From NCBI GenBank assembly GCA_021496505.1, contig CP053031.1, forward strand, positions 3,216,001 through 3,280,000: DNA of 64,000 bases. The letters run 5' to 3'. Shown here piece by piece: positions 1 through 9,325 of this stretch. The position numbers were made by a program, and so were the translations under genes. The notes under the pieces were generated by a model, which searched no databases, had not been told where the DNA came from, and saw only the letters and a list, made by a program, of their open reading frames with translations. This stretch comes from Thermoleophilia bacterium SCSIO 60948 (lineage in GTDB: Bacteria; Actinomycetota; Thermoleophilia; Solirubrobacterales; 70-9). Positions within the stretch are counted from its first letter, which is position 1. Every line of letters begins with the position of its first letter.

Positions 1-7
1 CGCTCGG

Positions 8-33
8 CCACCCTCCGAGCTTACGGAGGGTGG
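8..33. terminator. Perfect 10-bp hairpin after the rhamnose operon
   Basis: Bases 8-17 (CCACCCTCCG) pair perfectly with 24-33 around a 6-base loop. The hairpin lies 62 bases past the rfbC stop codon, where the minus-strand operon should end. There is no clear T-run, so this is an I-shaped terminator of the kind common in high-GC actinobacteria, or a bidirectional one. Confidence 0.6.
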
Positions 34-95
34 CAGGCCGGCTTTCACCGCGGGACGGGGCGGCGGCGCTCGCCTCGACGCCGACGCCCGCCGGT

Positions 96-647
96 TCAGA
101 ACGGGAGTCGGTCCCGGACCTCGGCGAGCTTCGGCGCCGCCGCGTCGCGCGCGGAGACCTGCGGATCTGCGAGCGGCCAGTCGACCCCGACGTCGGGGTC
201 GTCCCAGGCGATGCCGGCCTCGGTCTCGGGGTCGTAGAGGCACGAGAGCTTGTAGGCGACGTCGGCGGGTTCGTCGCCGGTGACGCAGAAGCCGTGGGCG
301 AAGCCCGCCGGGACGAAGAACTGGCGATGGTTGCCATCGCTCAGCGTGTGGCCCTCCCACTCGCCGAACGTCGGCGAGCCCGAGCGCAGGTCGACGGCGA
401 CGTCGAAGATCTCGCCGCGCGCGCAGCGGACGAGCTTCGCCTGACCCGGCTGGAAGTGCAGGCCGCGAAGAATGCCCGGAGCCGAGCGCGAATGGTTGTC
501 CTGGACGAACTCGACGTCGATGCCCGCCTCGCGCCAGTGGTCGGAGCGGTAGCTCTCGACGAGGAAGCCGCGCTCGTCGCCGTGGGCGGTCGGCTCGAGC
601 AGGACGACGCCGTCGAGCTGCGTCTCGAGAAGGCGGGGCGCGGGCAT
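96..647 (-). CDS. rfbC: dTDP-4-dehydrorhamnose 3,5-epimerase
   Basis: Cytosolic cupin-fold epimerase, third step of dTDP-L-rhamnose synthesis: it epimerises C3 and C5 of dTDP-4-keto-6-deoxyglucose. The 183-residue length is normal for RmlC. The family signature LRGLHFQPGQAKLV (about residues 60-73) carries the active-site His, followed by GEIFDVAVDLR and FVPAGFAHGF. The open frame runs on upstream, but the ATG at 647 precedes the conserved N-terminus (LDGVVLLEP) and the upstream extension has no family character. It is the last gene of the rhamnose operon, separated from rfbB by a secreted propeller gene. Confidence 0.95.
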   Translation of the reverse strand: MPAPRLLETQLDGVVLLEPTAHGDERGFLVESYRSDHWREAGIDVEFVQDNHSRSAPGILRGLHFQPGQAKLVRCARGEIFDVAVDLRSGSPTFGEWEGHTLSDGNHRQFFVPAGFAHGFCVTGDEPADVAYKLSCLYDPETEAGIAWDDPDVGVDWPLADPQVSARDAAAPKLAEVRDRLPF

Positions 648-715
648 CGAGCGCAGGCTAGTCGCGGCGGACGCGCCGAGTCCGCGGAGACAGAGCGGGG
701 CGCCTCGGAGAGCGC

Positions 716-2497
716 CTAGCGCGACCGCCCCACGTCCACCCTGACCTTGTTCGACCGCACATCGGCGCATGTGGTGTCGCCATGCACGAGGGCGACGACT
801 CGGCTGTCGCCGTAGACCCTTCCCTTCGCGGATGCCCGGCCCTTCTCGTTGGTCCGGATCGGCCCGAGGCTGCCGTAGCCCCCTCCATCGTGCAGCGCGC
901 GTGCCCAGACCTCTTGGCCGGCGATGCACTCCGGGTCGGAGGAGCGGATCCGAACGCGCCAGCGAATTCGCTGTACGCCCGGTCGAAGCGGGCGGTCGGA
1001 TAGGCGAAGCGTCATTCGCCGCTTCGCGACCGCCGGTCGCCCGACGGGGCCGCGATCGAAGCCGACGACCGCTTCGTCGCCCGCCATGTAGACGCTCTCT
1101 CCGTCGCGGGCCGCCGCGATCGAGTCGATCGAGCCCGAGACGTTCGGGATGTCCTTGCACGGACTTCGGTAGCTGCCGCCGTGACACGGTGGCTTCCTCG
1201 TCACGGGCCCTGTCGGAAGGCCATCCTTGTCGAGAGCGATCGTGGCGACGGTGTCGTCGGCCCAACCGGACACGTAGGCGGACCTGTCATCAGCCGTCAG
1301 CTCCATCGACATCGCACCCTTCATTCCGAGCACGTCGACGCAATTGCCTCCGCCGCCCGTCGAGGCGCAACCGGATCGCCCGGCTCGCTGGCTCAACGAG
1401 CCATCCTCTCCGCGCTCGAGCGCCACGAGTCGCTTCCCGTCAGCGAGGGCGTAGACCGCCCCGTCGCCGACCGCGAAATCCCGGACCCAGCCCAAGCCGC
1501 GTGTGTCCGAGCACGGGACGGCGTCGTCGCCCGCGCCGCTGAGACCGTCGTCGGAGGCACAGAACCCGAGGCCGGGAACCGGCGCGATCGTGTTCGAGTC
1601 GACGTCGACATCGAAGGCGTATGCGACCGCCCCACCGTCCGGGGATCCGAAACCCGACAGCGCGTAGAGGTTCTCCGCGTCGGGCGCGAGATCGGACCGG
1701 CCGCCGCCGTAGCCCTCGACCTCCGTGCAAGGACCGAGGTTGCCGAAGAACGAGGTGCCGCGGACACAGCTATCGGCCGTGCGGAGCAACTCGAAGCCCC
1801 CCGCTTCGGTGCGTCGGAACGCAGCGATGCGGGCAGGGTCGGACCCGTAGCTCATGAAGCCCTCGTCGCCGTCCGGACCGAAGCTCAACTCGCCGACCTG
1901 GGGTGCGTCCTCCATAACGGAGCAGGTGCGCTGCTCGTCAGGCGGATATGGGACCTCGCCCTGGTAGACGACGGCGTCCGGGTCCGGGCCGATGCAGCCG
2001 GCCGGGCCCGGCGCCTGGCTCAGCGAGCCATCGTTCGCTCGGTCGAGGACGGTCAGCGTGCCGTCCGAGCGTGGGACGTAGAGCGTCTCGTCGTCGGGCG
2101 ACAAGGTCATCCCCGTCACGCCGTCGTCCGCGAGACCGTCGAGGTAGGTGCATTCGGTGCCCCGGCTACCCGACACGCACGCGCGGGCGCCCTTGACCTG
2201 CGAGATCGCCCCCGTCCGCGGGCTTCGCCCGAGGATCGTGATTCCGCGCTCGCCGGAGGCATAGATGGACCGGCCGTCGTTCGAGACGACGATCTCCTTG
2301 ATGCCCTCCATCGATACGCCGACCGAGCAACGGTCGCGCAGGTACGACGCGATGCAGTTCGCGTCATCGCGGATGTGCGTCAGGGCGCCGGGCGTCGCCC
2401 GCCCGCCGCCGGAGGCCGTCATCGGCACGACCGCGATCACGATCAGAGCGAGGACCGCCGGCCAGAGCCGCGGTCCGACCGAAGAGAGCCTCCCCAC
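716..2497 (-). CDS. Secreted lactonase-like beta-propeller protein
   Basis: A 593-residue protein with an N-terminal hydrophobic segment (about residues 12-28, PAVLALIVIAVVP) that looks like a signal peptide. It then has propeller-type repeats: VVSNDGRSIYAS, LSPDDETLYV, LDRANDGSLSQ and a later DGSLSQRAGRSGC. These resemble the SPDG/LYV blades and Cys-containing loops of actinobacterial lactonase-family propellers. The last 100 or so residues look like a separate beta-sandwich. The GTG at 2497 was chosen because the longer frame would overlap rfbB by about 95 bases and lacks a signal peptide at its start. It sits between rfbB and rfbC with gaps of 35 and 68 bases, so it is probably cotranscribed. 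Substrate or ligand is unknown; an enzymatic lactonase activity is not established. Confidence 0.75.
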   Translation of the reverse strand: MGRLSSVGPRLWPAVLALIVIAVVPMTASGGGRATPGALTHIRDDANCIASYLRDRCSVGVSMEGIKEIVVSNDGRSIYASGERGITILGRSPRTGAISQVKGARACVSGSRGTECTYLDGLADDGVTGMTLSPDDETLYVPRSDGTLTVLDRANDGSLSQAPGPAGCIGPDPDAVVYQGEVPYPPDEQRTCSVMEDAPQVGELSFGPDGDEGFMSYGSDPARIAAFRRTEAGGFELLRTADSCVRGTSFFGNLGPCTEVEGYGGGRSDLAPDAENLYALSGFGSPDGGAVAYAFDVDVDSNTIAPVPGLGFCASDDGLSGAGDDAVPCSDTRGLGWVRDFAVGDGAVYALADGKRLVALERGEDGSLSQRAGRSGCASTGGGGNCVDVLGMKGAMSMELTADDRSAYVSGWADDTVATIALDKDGLPTGPVTRKPPCHGGSYRSPCKDIPNVSGSIDSIAAARDGESVYMAGDEAVVGFDRGPVGRPAVAKRRMTLRLSDRPLRPGVQRIRWRVRIRSSDPECIAGQEVWARALHDGGGYGSLGPIRTNEKGRASAKGRVYGDSRVVALVHGDTTCADVRSNKVRVDVGRSR

Positions 2498-2532
2498 CGT
2501 TCGGAGAGTACGGAAGCGCCGGGCGAGTCGCG

Positions 2533-3531
2533 CTAGCCCAGCGCTCGCCCGTAGTGGCGCTCGTAGTACTCGCGGTACTCGCCCGAGCGGATCGGCCCCC
2601 ACCAGCTCTCGTTGTCCGAGTACCACTCGAAGGTCCGCCGGATGCCCTCGTCGAAGCCGACCTCGGCGCGCCAGCCGAGCTCTGCGGAGATCCGCTCGGA
2701 GCCGAGCGAATAGCGGCGATCGTGGCCGGGGCGGTCGCGGACGTATTCGATCAGCGACTCGTCAGCGCCGGCAAGCTCGATGACGCGCCTGACGACGTCG
2801 ATGTTCGCCATCTCGTCGGGGCCGCCCGCGTTGTAGACGCGGCCGGCCTCGCCTGACTCGAGCGCCAGCGAGATCGCCTTGGCGAAGTCGCTCACGAAGA
2901 GCCAGTTGCGCACCTGCATCCCGTCGCCGTAGACGGGGAGCGAGTCTCCGGCCATCGCGTTCAAGACCACCAGCGGGATCAGCTTCTCGGGGTGCTGGCG
3001 GGGCCCGTAGTTGTTCGAGGCCCGGCAGATCAGTGAGTCGAGGCCGTAGGTGTGGTGGAAGGCAGAGACGATCAGATCGCCGCCGGCCTTCGAGGCCGAG
3101 TAGGGCGAGGAGGGATCGAGCGGCGAGGACTCGGTGAACGAGCCCGATTCGATCGAGCCGTAGACCTCGTCGGTCGAGATCTGGAGGTGGCGGATGCCGA
3201 GGTCGCGGGCCGCCTCGCAGAGGACGTAGGTGCCGAAGACGTCGGTCTGGATGAACTCGCCCGGCGCCTCGATCGAGCGGTCGACGTGGGACTCGGCGGC
3301 GAAGTTGACGAGCGCGCGGCAGCCGTCGATCGCTCCGCGGACAGCGGCCGGGTCGGCGATGTCGGCCTCGACGAGCGAGACGCGCTCATCGCCCAGCGGG
3401 AGGTTCTCGGGCCGGCCGGCATAGGTCAGCTTGTCGAGGACGCGGATCTGCTCGTCGGGGTGCGAGTCGAGGCGCTCGCGCACGAACGCCGAGCCGATGA
3501 ACCCGGCGCCGCCGGTGACGAGGAGGGTCAT
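2533..3531 (-). CDS. rfbB: dTDP-glucose 4,6-dehydratase
   Basis: Extended short-chain dehydrogenase that converts dTDP-glucose to dTDP-4-keto-6-deoxyglucose, the second step of the rhamnose pathway. The NAD-binding glycine motif TGGAGFIGS is at residues 6-14, and the catalytic YSASK motif and ISTDEVYGS strand are present. Its 332 residues match actinobacterial RmlB enzymes. The ATG at 3531 gives the conserved N-terminus MTLLVTGG and overlaps the rfbD stop by 4 bases (ATGA), implying translational coupling. Confidence 0.96.
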   Translation of the reverse strand: MTLLVTGGAGFIGSAFVRERLDSHPDEQIRVLDKLTYAGRPENLPLGDERVSLVEADIADPAAVRGAIDGCRALVNFAAESHVDRSIEAPGEFIQTDVFGTYVLCEAARDLGIRHLQISTDEVYGSIESGSFTESSPLDPSSPYSASKAGGDLIVSAFHHTYGLDSLICRASNNYGPRQHPEKLIPLVVLNAMAGDSLPVYGDGMQVRNWLFVSDFAKAISLALESGEAGRVYNAGGPDEMANIDVVRRVIELAGADESLIEYVRDRPGHDRRYSLGSERISAELGWRAEVGFDEGIRRTFEWYSDNESWWGPIRSGEYREYYERHYGRALG

Positions 3532-4421
3532 GCCGGCGCCCCGCTTCCGATCGGCGGCCGGACCCGTTCGCGCTCCGCGAGATACGTCGCGAGGCCGTCC
3601 TGCCACGCGGGCAGGCGCGGGGTGTCGTCGCGGGTCGTGCGCAGGACGGAGCGCTTAGGGCGACGTGCCGGTCGCGGGACCATGTCGGTCGTCGCGGCGA
3701 TCACGCGGCAGTCGACGCCCGCCTGATCGAAGATCTCCTCGGCGAACTCGTACCAGGAGGCCTCGCCCGCGCCGGCGATGTGGTGGACCCCGTAGGCCTC
3801 CGTCTCGCAGAGCTCGGCGAGCGCGCCCGCGAGGTCGCGTGTGTAGGTCGGACACCCGTGCTGGTCGGAGACGACGAGGACCTCGCTCCCCTCCGTCCCC
3901 AGCCGCAGCATCGTCTCGACGAAGTTGTGCCCGCGGTTGCCGAACAGCCAGGAGGTGCGGACGACGAAGCTGCGCGGGTTGGCGACCGAGACCGCCGTCT
4001 CGCCGGCCTGCTTCGAGCGGCCGTAGGCGTTGAGGGCGTTGGTCCCGTCGGACTCCACGTAGGCCGAGCGCTTGTGGCCGTCGAAGACGAAGTCTGTGGA
4101 GATGTAGACGAACGCCGCGCCGGAATCCGCAGCGGCCGTCGCGAGCAGGCCGGCGCCGGTGTCGTTGACGCGCATCGCGCCGGCCTCGTCGGTCTCGGCG
4201 CCGTCGACGTCGGTCCAGGCCGCACAGTCGACGACCACGTCGGGCGCCCGCGCCTTGATCGCGCGCTCGCACGAGCGGCCGTCGGTGACGTCGAGCTCGG
4301 ATCGCCCGAGTGCCGAGACGCCGTGGCCGCGCGCGGCGCAGGCATCGGCGAGGTCGCGTCCGAGCATGCCCTCGCCCCCGGCGATCAGGATCTCGGGTGC
4401 ACGCTCGCGGCGGCCGGCCAT
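3528..4421 (-). CDS. rfbD: dTDP-4-dehydrorhamnose reductase
   Basis: NADPH-dependent short-chain reductase that makes dTDP-L-rhamnose from dTDP-4-keto-rhamnose, the last pathway step. The nucleotide-binding motif AGGEGMLGRDL lies near residue 15, STDFVFDG mid-protein, and YGRSKQAGE is the catalytic Tyr/Lys motif. About 297 residues. The start could be the ATG at 4421 (TGATG overlap with rfbA) or the GTG one codon earlier at 4424 (GTGA overlap); both preserve coupling to rfbA. Confidence 0.95.
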   Translation of the reverse strand: MAGRRERAPEILIAGGEGMLGRDLADACAARGHGVSALGRSELDVTDGRSCERAIKARAPDVVVDCAAWTDVDGAETDEAGAMRVNDTGAGLLATAAADSGAAFVYISTDFVFDGHKRSAYVESDGTNALNAYGRSKQAGETAVSVANPRSFVVRTSWLFGNRGHNFVETMLRLGTEGSEVLVVSDQHGCPTYTRDLAGALAELCETEAYGVHHIAGAGEASWYEFAEEIFDQAGVDCRVIAATTDMVPRPARRPKRSVLRTTRDDTPRLPAWQDGLATYLAERERVRPPIGSGAPA

Positions 4422-5503
4422 CACGAGACCTCGACCTCCGAGCGATCGCCGAGGATCGTGCGAATCGTCCGCGGCCGCCGCTCGGACTGAGCCAGGCGAG
4501 CGTCGCGCCCGAGCAGGCTGGCCTCGACGCGTGTCGAGACGTCCTCGATCCGCGAGCCGGCGAGCAGGATCGAATGCTCGACCTCGGCGCGCGAGACGAC
4601 GCAGTCTGTGGCGATCGAGGTGTAGGGGCCGACGTAGGCGTCGATGATCCGAGCGCCCGATCCGATCACCGCCGGCCCGCGGATCAGCGAGCGCTCGACC
4701 CTGGCGCCGGGATCGATTCGGACCGGGCCCTCGAGCTTTGAATCGATGAGCTCCGCCCCTTCGGTCTCGCGCTCGATGTCAGACAGGACGAGCCGGTTTG
4801 CCTCGAGCATGTCGCCGAGCTGGCCGGTGTCCTTCCACCAGCCCGAGACCGTGTGGGACTCGACCCGCCGGCCCGAGTCGATCAGGCGCTGGATCGCGTC
4901 GGTGATCTCGAGCTCGCCGCGGCCCGACGGCTCGATCGCCCTGGCGGCCTCGAAGATCGCCGGGCCGAACAGGTAGACGCCGACGAGCGCCATGTCCGAT
5001 GGCGGCTCGGAGGGCTTTTCGACCAGCCGGACCACTCGCTCGCCCGAGGCGTCGAGCTCGGCGACGCCGTAGTGCTCGGGGTCGGGGACGCGGGTGAGCA
5101 GGATCGAGGCGTCGGGTGAGGAGGCGCGGAAGGAGTCGGCGAGCTCGCGGATCCCGTCGCGGAGCAGGTTGTCGCCGAGGTACATGCAGATCGGATCGGT
5201 GCCGGCGAACTCCTCGGCGCACAGGACGGCGTGGGCGAGACCGCGCGGGGCGTCCTGGACGATCCAGGTGATCCGGGCTCCGAAGGCCGAGCCGTCGCCG
5301 ACGGCCTCGCGGATCTCCTCGCCGGTCTGCGGAGCGATCACGATCGCGATCTCGGTGATCCCGGCGTCGACGAGAGCCTCGATCCCGTAGAAGAGCACGG
5401 GCTTGTTGGCGACAGGGACGAGCTGCTTTGCGGAGGTGTGGGTGATCGGGCGCAGGCGCGTGCCGGCACCGCCGGAGAGGATCAGGCCCTTGAGCTCGGA
5501 CAT
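4421..5503 (-). CDS. rfbA: Glucose-1-phosphate thymidylyltransferase, long form
   Basis: Makes dTDP-glucose from dTTP and glucose-1-phosphate, the committed step of the rhamnose operon. The nucleotidyltransferase signature LSGGAGTRLRPIT lies at residues 8-20, followed by KQLVPVANKP. At 360 residues it is the 'long' type found in actinobacterial deoxysugar clusters. The C-terminal 110 or so residues carry repeated hexapeptide-like units (VRIDPGARVERS, AVIGSGARI), consistent with a left-handed beta-helix. The frame stays open far upstream, but the ATG at 5503 gives the conserved start MSELKGLILSGG. First gene of the operon. Confidence 0.93.
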   Translation of the reverse strand: MSELKGLILSGGAGTRLRPITHTSAKQLVPVANKPVLFYGIEALVDAGITEIAIVIAPQTGEEIREAVGDGSAFGARITWIVQDAPRGLAHAVLCAEEFAGTDPICMYLGDNLLRDGIRELADSFRASSPDASILLTRVPDPEHYGVAELDASGERVVRLVEKPSEPPSDMALVGVYLFGPAIFEAARAIEPSGRGELEITDAIQRLIDSGRRVESHTVSGWWKDTGQLGDMLEANRLVLSDIERETEGAELIDSKLEGPVRIDPGARVERSLIRGPAVIGSGARIIDAYVGPYTSIATDCVVSRAEVEHSILLAGSRIEDVSTRVEASLLGRDARLAQSERRPRTIRTILGDRSEVEVS

Positions 5504-5583
5504 GGCGCCGGAGACTAGTCGCGGTCGACTTCTCCCGGGCGCGTCGGCGAGCCGCGGCGGGCCGTCGCGTGCGGGCCCGAGCG

Positions 5584-6159
5584 CTAGTAGCCGCCGCCGA
5601 GCTTGCGGTGATCCCAGCTCGCGACGCGACGCTCGGCGAAGCGGATCGCGACCCGCTTCTCGGCCTGCGCGGCCAGCGCCCGCTCGGCCTCGGGGCCGAT
5701 CTCGTCGAGCCCCGGCGCGTAGCGCAGCGTCAGCTGCTTTCCGAAGTCGAGCACGGCGGCCGAGTCGCGGATGATCTCCGCCTCGGCCTCGACCTGCAGG
5801 CCGCGCAGCTCCTGGTAGGAGTGGCCGGTCTCGACGAGAAGCGTCGCGCGGGGGTCGCGCTCGAGGTTGCGGACCTTCTGCGACTTCGCGTACGTCCAGA
5901 TCCACAGCTCACGCGCGCCAGCCGCCTCGAACGCGTCGCGCTCGCCGAGGCCGGCGTCCTCGGCCGGCTCGGCCAGCGAGTCGGCGAGCGGCTCGAGCCC
6001 TCCGTTCCTGACCCGGTCGAGGTCGCGGGCGACGAACCACATCGGCATCGCGTGCGGCCATCCGCGCGGCCCGATCGAGGTCACGATCAAGACGCGCTCG
6101 GCATCGAGCAGCTCCGACTGCTCGACGACCGACAGCCGGATCTCCGAGCGCCTGCTCAC
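5584..6159 (-). CDS. Pyridoxamine-5'-phosphate-oxidase-like flavin or F420 protein
   Basis: A 191-residue split-barrel protein of the PPOX class. The segment RVLIVTSIGPRGWPHAMPMWF is the usual first strand pair, and RNLERDPRATLLVETG is the typical second block. Members bind FMN, F420 or haem; the sequence alone does not decide which. The frame begins with GTG at 6159, overlapping the stop of the upstream MBL-fold gene by 4 bases (GTGA), so the two are probably coupled. It precedes rfbA by 80 bases and could share transcription with it. Confidence 0.8.
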   Translation of the reverse strand: MSRRSEIRLSVVEQSELLDAERVLIVTSIGPRGWPHAMPMWFVARDLDRVRNGGLEPLADSLAEPAEDAGLGERDAFEAAGARELWIWTYAKSQKVRNLERDPRATLLVETGHSYQELRGLQVEAEAEIIRDSAAVLDFGKQLTLRYAPGLDEIGPEAERALAAQAEKRVAIRFAERRVASWDHRKLGGGY

Positions 6160-6980
6160 CGGTCGGCGACCCTCGCCGACACCCCGGGCTCCGCGTCGGT
6201 CGCCGCGAAGAGCGGACCTTCGACGCCGAACGGCAGCCGCCCCTCGTCGCTCAGCTTCTCGAGGTGGGCCTGGAGCGCGACGTCAGCCGCCGGGCGCATC
6301 GCTTCCGGGACGTCCGACCAGGCGGCATCGAGCAGCTCGCCGCGCTCGCGCACGCCGTCGCCGAGCGCGGCGAGGAGATCGCGCTCGCGGCCGAGGCGGT
6401 GCGCTCGGTATTCGTCGATGCGCGCGCGAGGGTCGGTGATGGCCGGTCCGTGGCCCGGCAGGAGGAGGTCGAGCTCGAGGGCGTCGAGGACGTCGAGTGA
6501 GCGCATGTAGTCGCCGAGCGACCCACCGGCCGAGCGCGGCGGAACGATGCTCGACCCCTCGCCGAGGACGGCGTCGCCGCCGAAGCCGATTCCGCCGGCG
6601 ACGAAGCAGACGTGGTCGGCCGCGTGTCCGGGTGTCGGGACGACGCGGATCGGCCCGGCGGGGGTCTCGAGCTCGGCCTCGCTGCGCTCCGCGAGGACAC
6701 CGGGCAGGGGCCAGAGGAGCGGCTCGCCGAGCGGTTCGACCGCCTCGGCGTGATCGGAGTGCGAGTGCGTGAGCAGCACGCCCTTGATCCCGCCGCGCCC
6801 GGCGGCGGCGTCGCGGATCGCGTCGAGGTGCGCGCCGATCGCGGGACCGGGATCGATCACGATGCAGCCGCCGGTCTCGCCAGCGATCACGTAGGTGTTC
6901 GTCCCGCGACCGGTCATCGGGCCGGGATTCGGCGCGATCAGCGTCACCGCGGTGCGTTCGGCGTCGAGCTCGTGGACCAC
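6156..6980 (-). CDS. Metallo-beta-lactamase-fold hydrolase, LACTB2-like
   Basis: The zinc-binding motif THSHSDH is at residues 71-77 of a 274-residue protein. Downstream ligands are visible in TPGHAADH, FGGDAV and LLPGHGP. The last 70 residues (after YRAHRLGRERDLL) look like the winged-helix tail found in LACTB2-type hydrolases, some of which cleave RNA or thioesters. I chose the GTG at 6980: the longer frame runs into the next gene and lacks family similarity. The substrate is unknown. Confidence 0.8.
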   Translation of the reverse strand: MVHELDAERTAVTLIAPNPGPMTGRGTNTYVIAGETGGCIVIDPGPAIGAHLDAIRDAAAGRGGIKGVLLTHSHSDHAEAVEPLGEPLLWPLPGVLAERSEAELETPAGPIRVVPTPGHAADHVCFVAGGIGFGGDAVLGEGSSIVPPRSAGGSLGDYMRSLDVLDALELDLLLPGHGPAITDPRARIDEYRAHRLGRERDLLAALGDGVRERGELLDAAWSDVPEAMRPAADVALQAHLEKLSDEGRLPFGVEGPLFAATDAEPGVSARVADR

Positions 6981-7032
6981 GGTGCCCGGGACGTACCCAC
7001 GCCGCCGCGCGGCTACCTGCGACCTTCGCGCC

Positions 7033-9096
7033 CTAGGCGCGGGCGTGGACCGAAGCGGCGTCGGCCACCGCGGCGCGGGCGTCCTCGGGCTCGAGGACGA
7101 CCAGATCCCCGGCACCCTTGAGGATCTCGCGGACGAGCCAGTCGGTCGAGCCGAACGGGAGCTCGACGACGACCGAGCCGTCCTCGTGCTCGGAGACGAC
7201 CTCGCGCTCTTCGATCAGCCAGCGGGCGCGCTCGGGCGAGACCCAGACGCGCGCGACTCCGGCGCTGCCGACCTCACCGTGGACGAGCCATTCCTGCGCG
7301 GCGAGCTGCTCGGCGACCTCGTCGCGACGCTCGAACGAGCGCTCGGTGACCCGTGCCTCGCGGATCCGGTCGAGGCGGAAGTGGCGGGTGGCGGAGCGCC
7401 CGAGGTCGAAGCAGCCGAGGTACCAGCCCTGGCGGCTGCGGACGAGCCCGTAGGGCTCGACCTCGCGAGCGCTGAACTCGTCCTCGTTCTCCTTGTAGTA
7501 GTCGAGCTCGAGGACGAGGCCGTCCTCGATCGCGCGGTTGAGGCGCCCGATGACCTCGGAGTCGTCGCGGCCGGTCGCGATCTCGAGCCCCTCCTCTGAG
7601 GGGTCGTGGCCGAGCGCCTCGACGATGCGCTTGCGCGCCGAGGACAGGCTGCCCTGCGGAAGGTGGTCGCCGAACAGGTCGATCGCCGCGACGAGCGCCT
7701 TCGCCTCGAGCGGGAGCAGCCGCGCCGGGCGGGCGAAGTTGTCGCCGTACGTATCGGGGTCGACCTCGATCTCGTCGCCGACGATCTCCGCGAACAGGAC
7801 GTAGGTGCCGCCGCCGAAGTTGACGACGTTGATCACGTCGATGTCCTCGCGCAGCTCGTCCATCGACAGGTTGAGATCGCGCAGCACCCGATCGACCTCG
7901 AGCCGCTCGTCGGCGCGCGCCGCGCTCATCAGCAGGCCGGCGAGACTGACCAGGCGGGCGAAGCGCTCCGGCCGGATCACCTGATCGCCGCCGCGCGAGG
8001 ACGAGCGGCCACCGCGGCGACTCTGGGTCTCGGGCTCCGGCTCGGCGGCGCGCTCGACGGTCGCGGCCACCTCGAACTCCGACCCATGGCGCTCGAGCAG
8101 CACTTCTCGGCTCGACTCGACCGTCTCGACGAGCTCGGCGGGCTCGAGGACGCGGGCGTTGTCGCGCCAGCCGAGAACCCACGAGGCGAGCTGGCGTCGC
8201 GAGGCGTAGCGCGTCTCGTAGATCGCCTCGCCGCCCTCCTCACCTTCCTCGCTGAGCGTCCCGTAGAGGCCGAAGTCGCGCTCGACCAGCCAAGCGATCC
8301 GCTCGCCGACCCGGATCCTCGCGGTCGCGTCGACCTCGCCCATCTGCCAATCGGCGCGCGAGGCGTAGTCGCGGCGATCGAAGTTCTCCGGCGGCGTGAA
8401 GTCGTGCTCGGCCTTGGTCGCGTAGGAGACCTTGCCGCGGATCCGCGAGAGGCGGAAGACGCGCACGGCGTCGCGCTCGTGGGCGTAGCCGATCAGGTAG
8501 AACTGGCCCTCGCGGAAGACGAGGTGGTACGGGTCGACCTTGCGGTCGGCGACCTCGTCGCGCTGCATCGTGTAGTAGCTGAACTCGATCCGCTTGCGGC
8601 GCGAGATCGCGGTCTCGATCTTCGCCAGCCGCTGCGAGAGCTCGCGCCCGCCGGCCGACGGCTGAAGCTTGACCTCGATCGGGGTCATGTCGGGTTCCTC
8701 GAGCGGACTCGGACGCCCCCATGAGACCTGCTGGAGCGCGAGTCGCAGCGGCTCGGCATAGGCGAACTCGCCGTCGAGCAGCGCCAGAGCGGTACGCAGC
8801 GCGGCGAGCTCGGTGTCCGGGAACTCGATCGCCGGCAGGTAGTAGTTCTCCGGCGGGAGCGCGTAGAGCTCGGCCTCGAAGAAGCCCTCGGCGGGGCGCT
8901 CGACCTGGAGCGATATTCCGAGGCTCTCGAGCTCGGCGCGGTCGGCGTAGAAGCGGCGCGCGAACGCGTCCTCGTTCATCGACGAGTAGCCCTCGACGTC
9001 GCGCTTGATCTCGAGCGCCGACACCGGCCGGCGGTGCGACATCAGGAACGAGATCAGCGAGAGCTGGCGGATCAGCTTCTCGGTGTCCTTGGCCAT
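7033..9096 (-). CDS. pafBC: Fused PafB-PafC WYL-domain transcriptional regulator
   Basis: At 687 residues it holds two complete PafB/PafC-type halves in one chain. Each half has a winged helix (residues about 1-75 and about 375-450), a WYL domain (about 165-240, with KVDPYHLVFREGQFYLIGY; about 520-600, with REVEPYGLVRSRQGWYLG) and a C-terminal extension. PafBC activates the RecA/LexA-independent DNA-damage response in mycobacteria. Natural fusions are known in other actinobacteria. An acidic, arginine-rich linker joins the halves around residues 340-370. Start is the ATG at 9096. No proteasome or Pup genes are in this window. Confidence 0.88.
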   Translation of the reverse strand: MAKDTEKLIRQLSLISFLMSHRRPVSALEIKRDVEGYSSMNEDAFARRFYADRAELESLGISLQVERPAEGFFEAELYALPPENYYLPAIEFPDTELAALRTALALLDGEFAYAEPLRLALQQVSWGRPSPLEEPDMTPIEVKLQPSAGGRELSQRLAKIETAISRRKRIEFSYYTMQRDEVADRKVDPYHLVFREGQFYLIGYAHERDAVRVFRLSRIRGKVSYATKAEHDFTPPENFDRRDYASRADWQMGEVDATARIRVGERIAWLVERDFGLYGTLSEEGEEGGEAIYETRYASRRQLASWVLGWRDNARVLEPAELVETVESSREVLLERHGSEFEVAATVERAAEPEPETQSRRGGRSSSRGGDQVIRPERFARLVSLAGLLMSAARADERLEVDRVLRDLNLSMDELREDIDVINVVNFGGGTYVLFAEIVGDEIEVDPDTYGDNFARPARLLPLEAKALVAAIDLFGDHLPQGSLSSARKRIVEALGHDPSEEGLEIATGRDDSEVIGRLNRAIEDGLVLELDYYKENEDEFSAREVEPYGLVRSRQGWYLGCFDLGRSATRHFRLDRIREARVTERSFERRDEVAEQLAAQEWLVHGEVGSAGVARVWVSPERARWLIEEREVVSEHEDGSVVVELPFGSTDWLVREILKGAGDLVVLEPEDARAAVADAASVHARA

Positions 9097-9325
9097 CTAG
9101 GCGTGCGTCTCCTGCTTGCGTCCCATCGACGACGAGGATATCCCCGGCCGGGCCCCGCGATCGGCACTCAGACCGACCAATTTGCGGTGTCACGACGGGT
9201 TCGGAAACGCCGCGTCACACGTTGCGCCACCCCCGCGGCCCGTCCACGACTCGACGGGCGCGAGCCGACGGCTTGCGTTCGCTGGGGCGTGAACTAGGCT
9301 CGCGACGCCTCGGATCGCCGGGCGA

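Noticed and set aside
1181-2536. Long plus-strand ORF (451 codons) opposite the propeller gene
   Set aside because: It is antisense to a gene with a signal peptide and recognisable propeller repeats; the composition (Arg/Val/Asp-rich) is the usual shadow of high-GC coding sequence.
9034-9297. Plus-strand ORF upstream of the membrane-protein gene
   Set aside because: It starts inside the pafBC coding region in antisense and has no domain or ribosome site.
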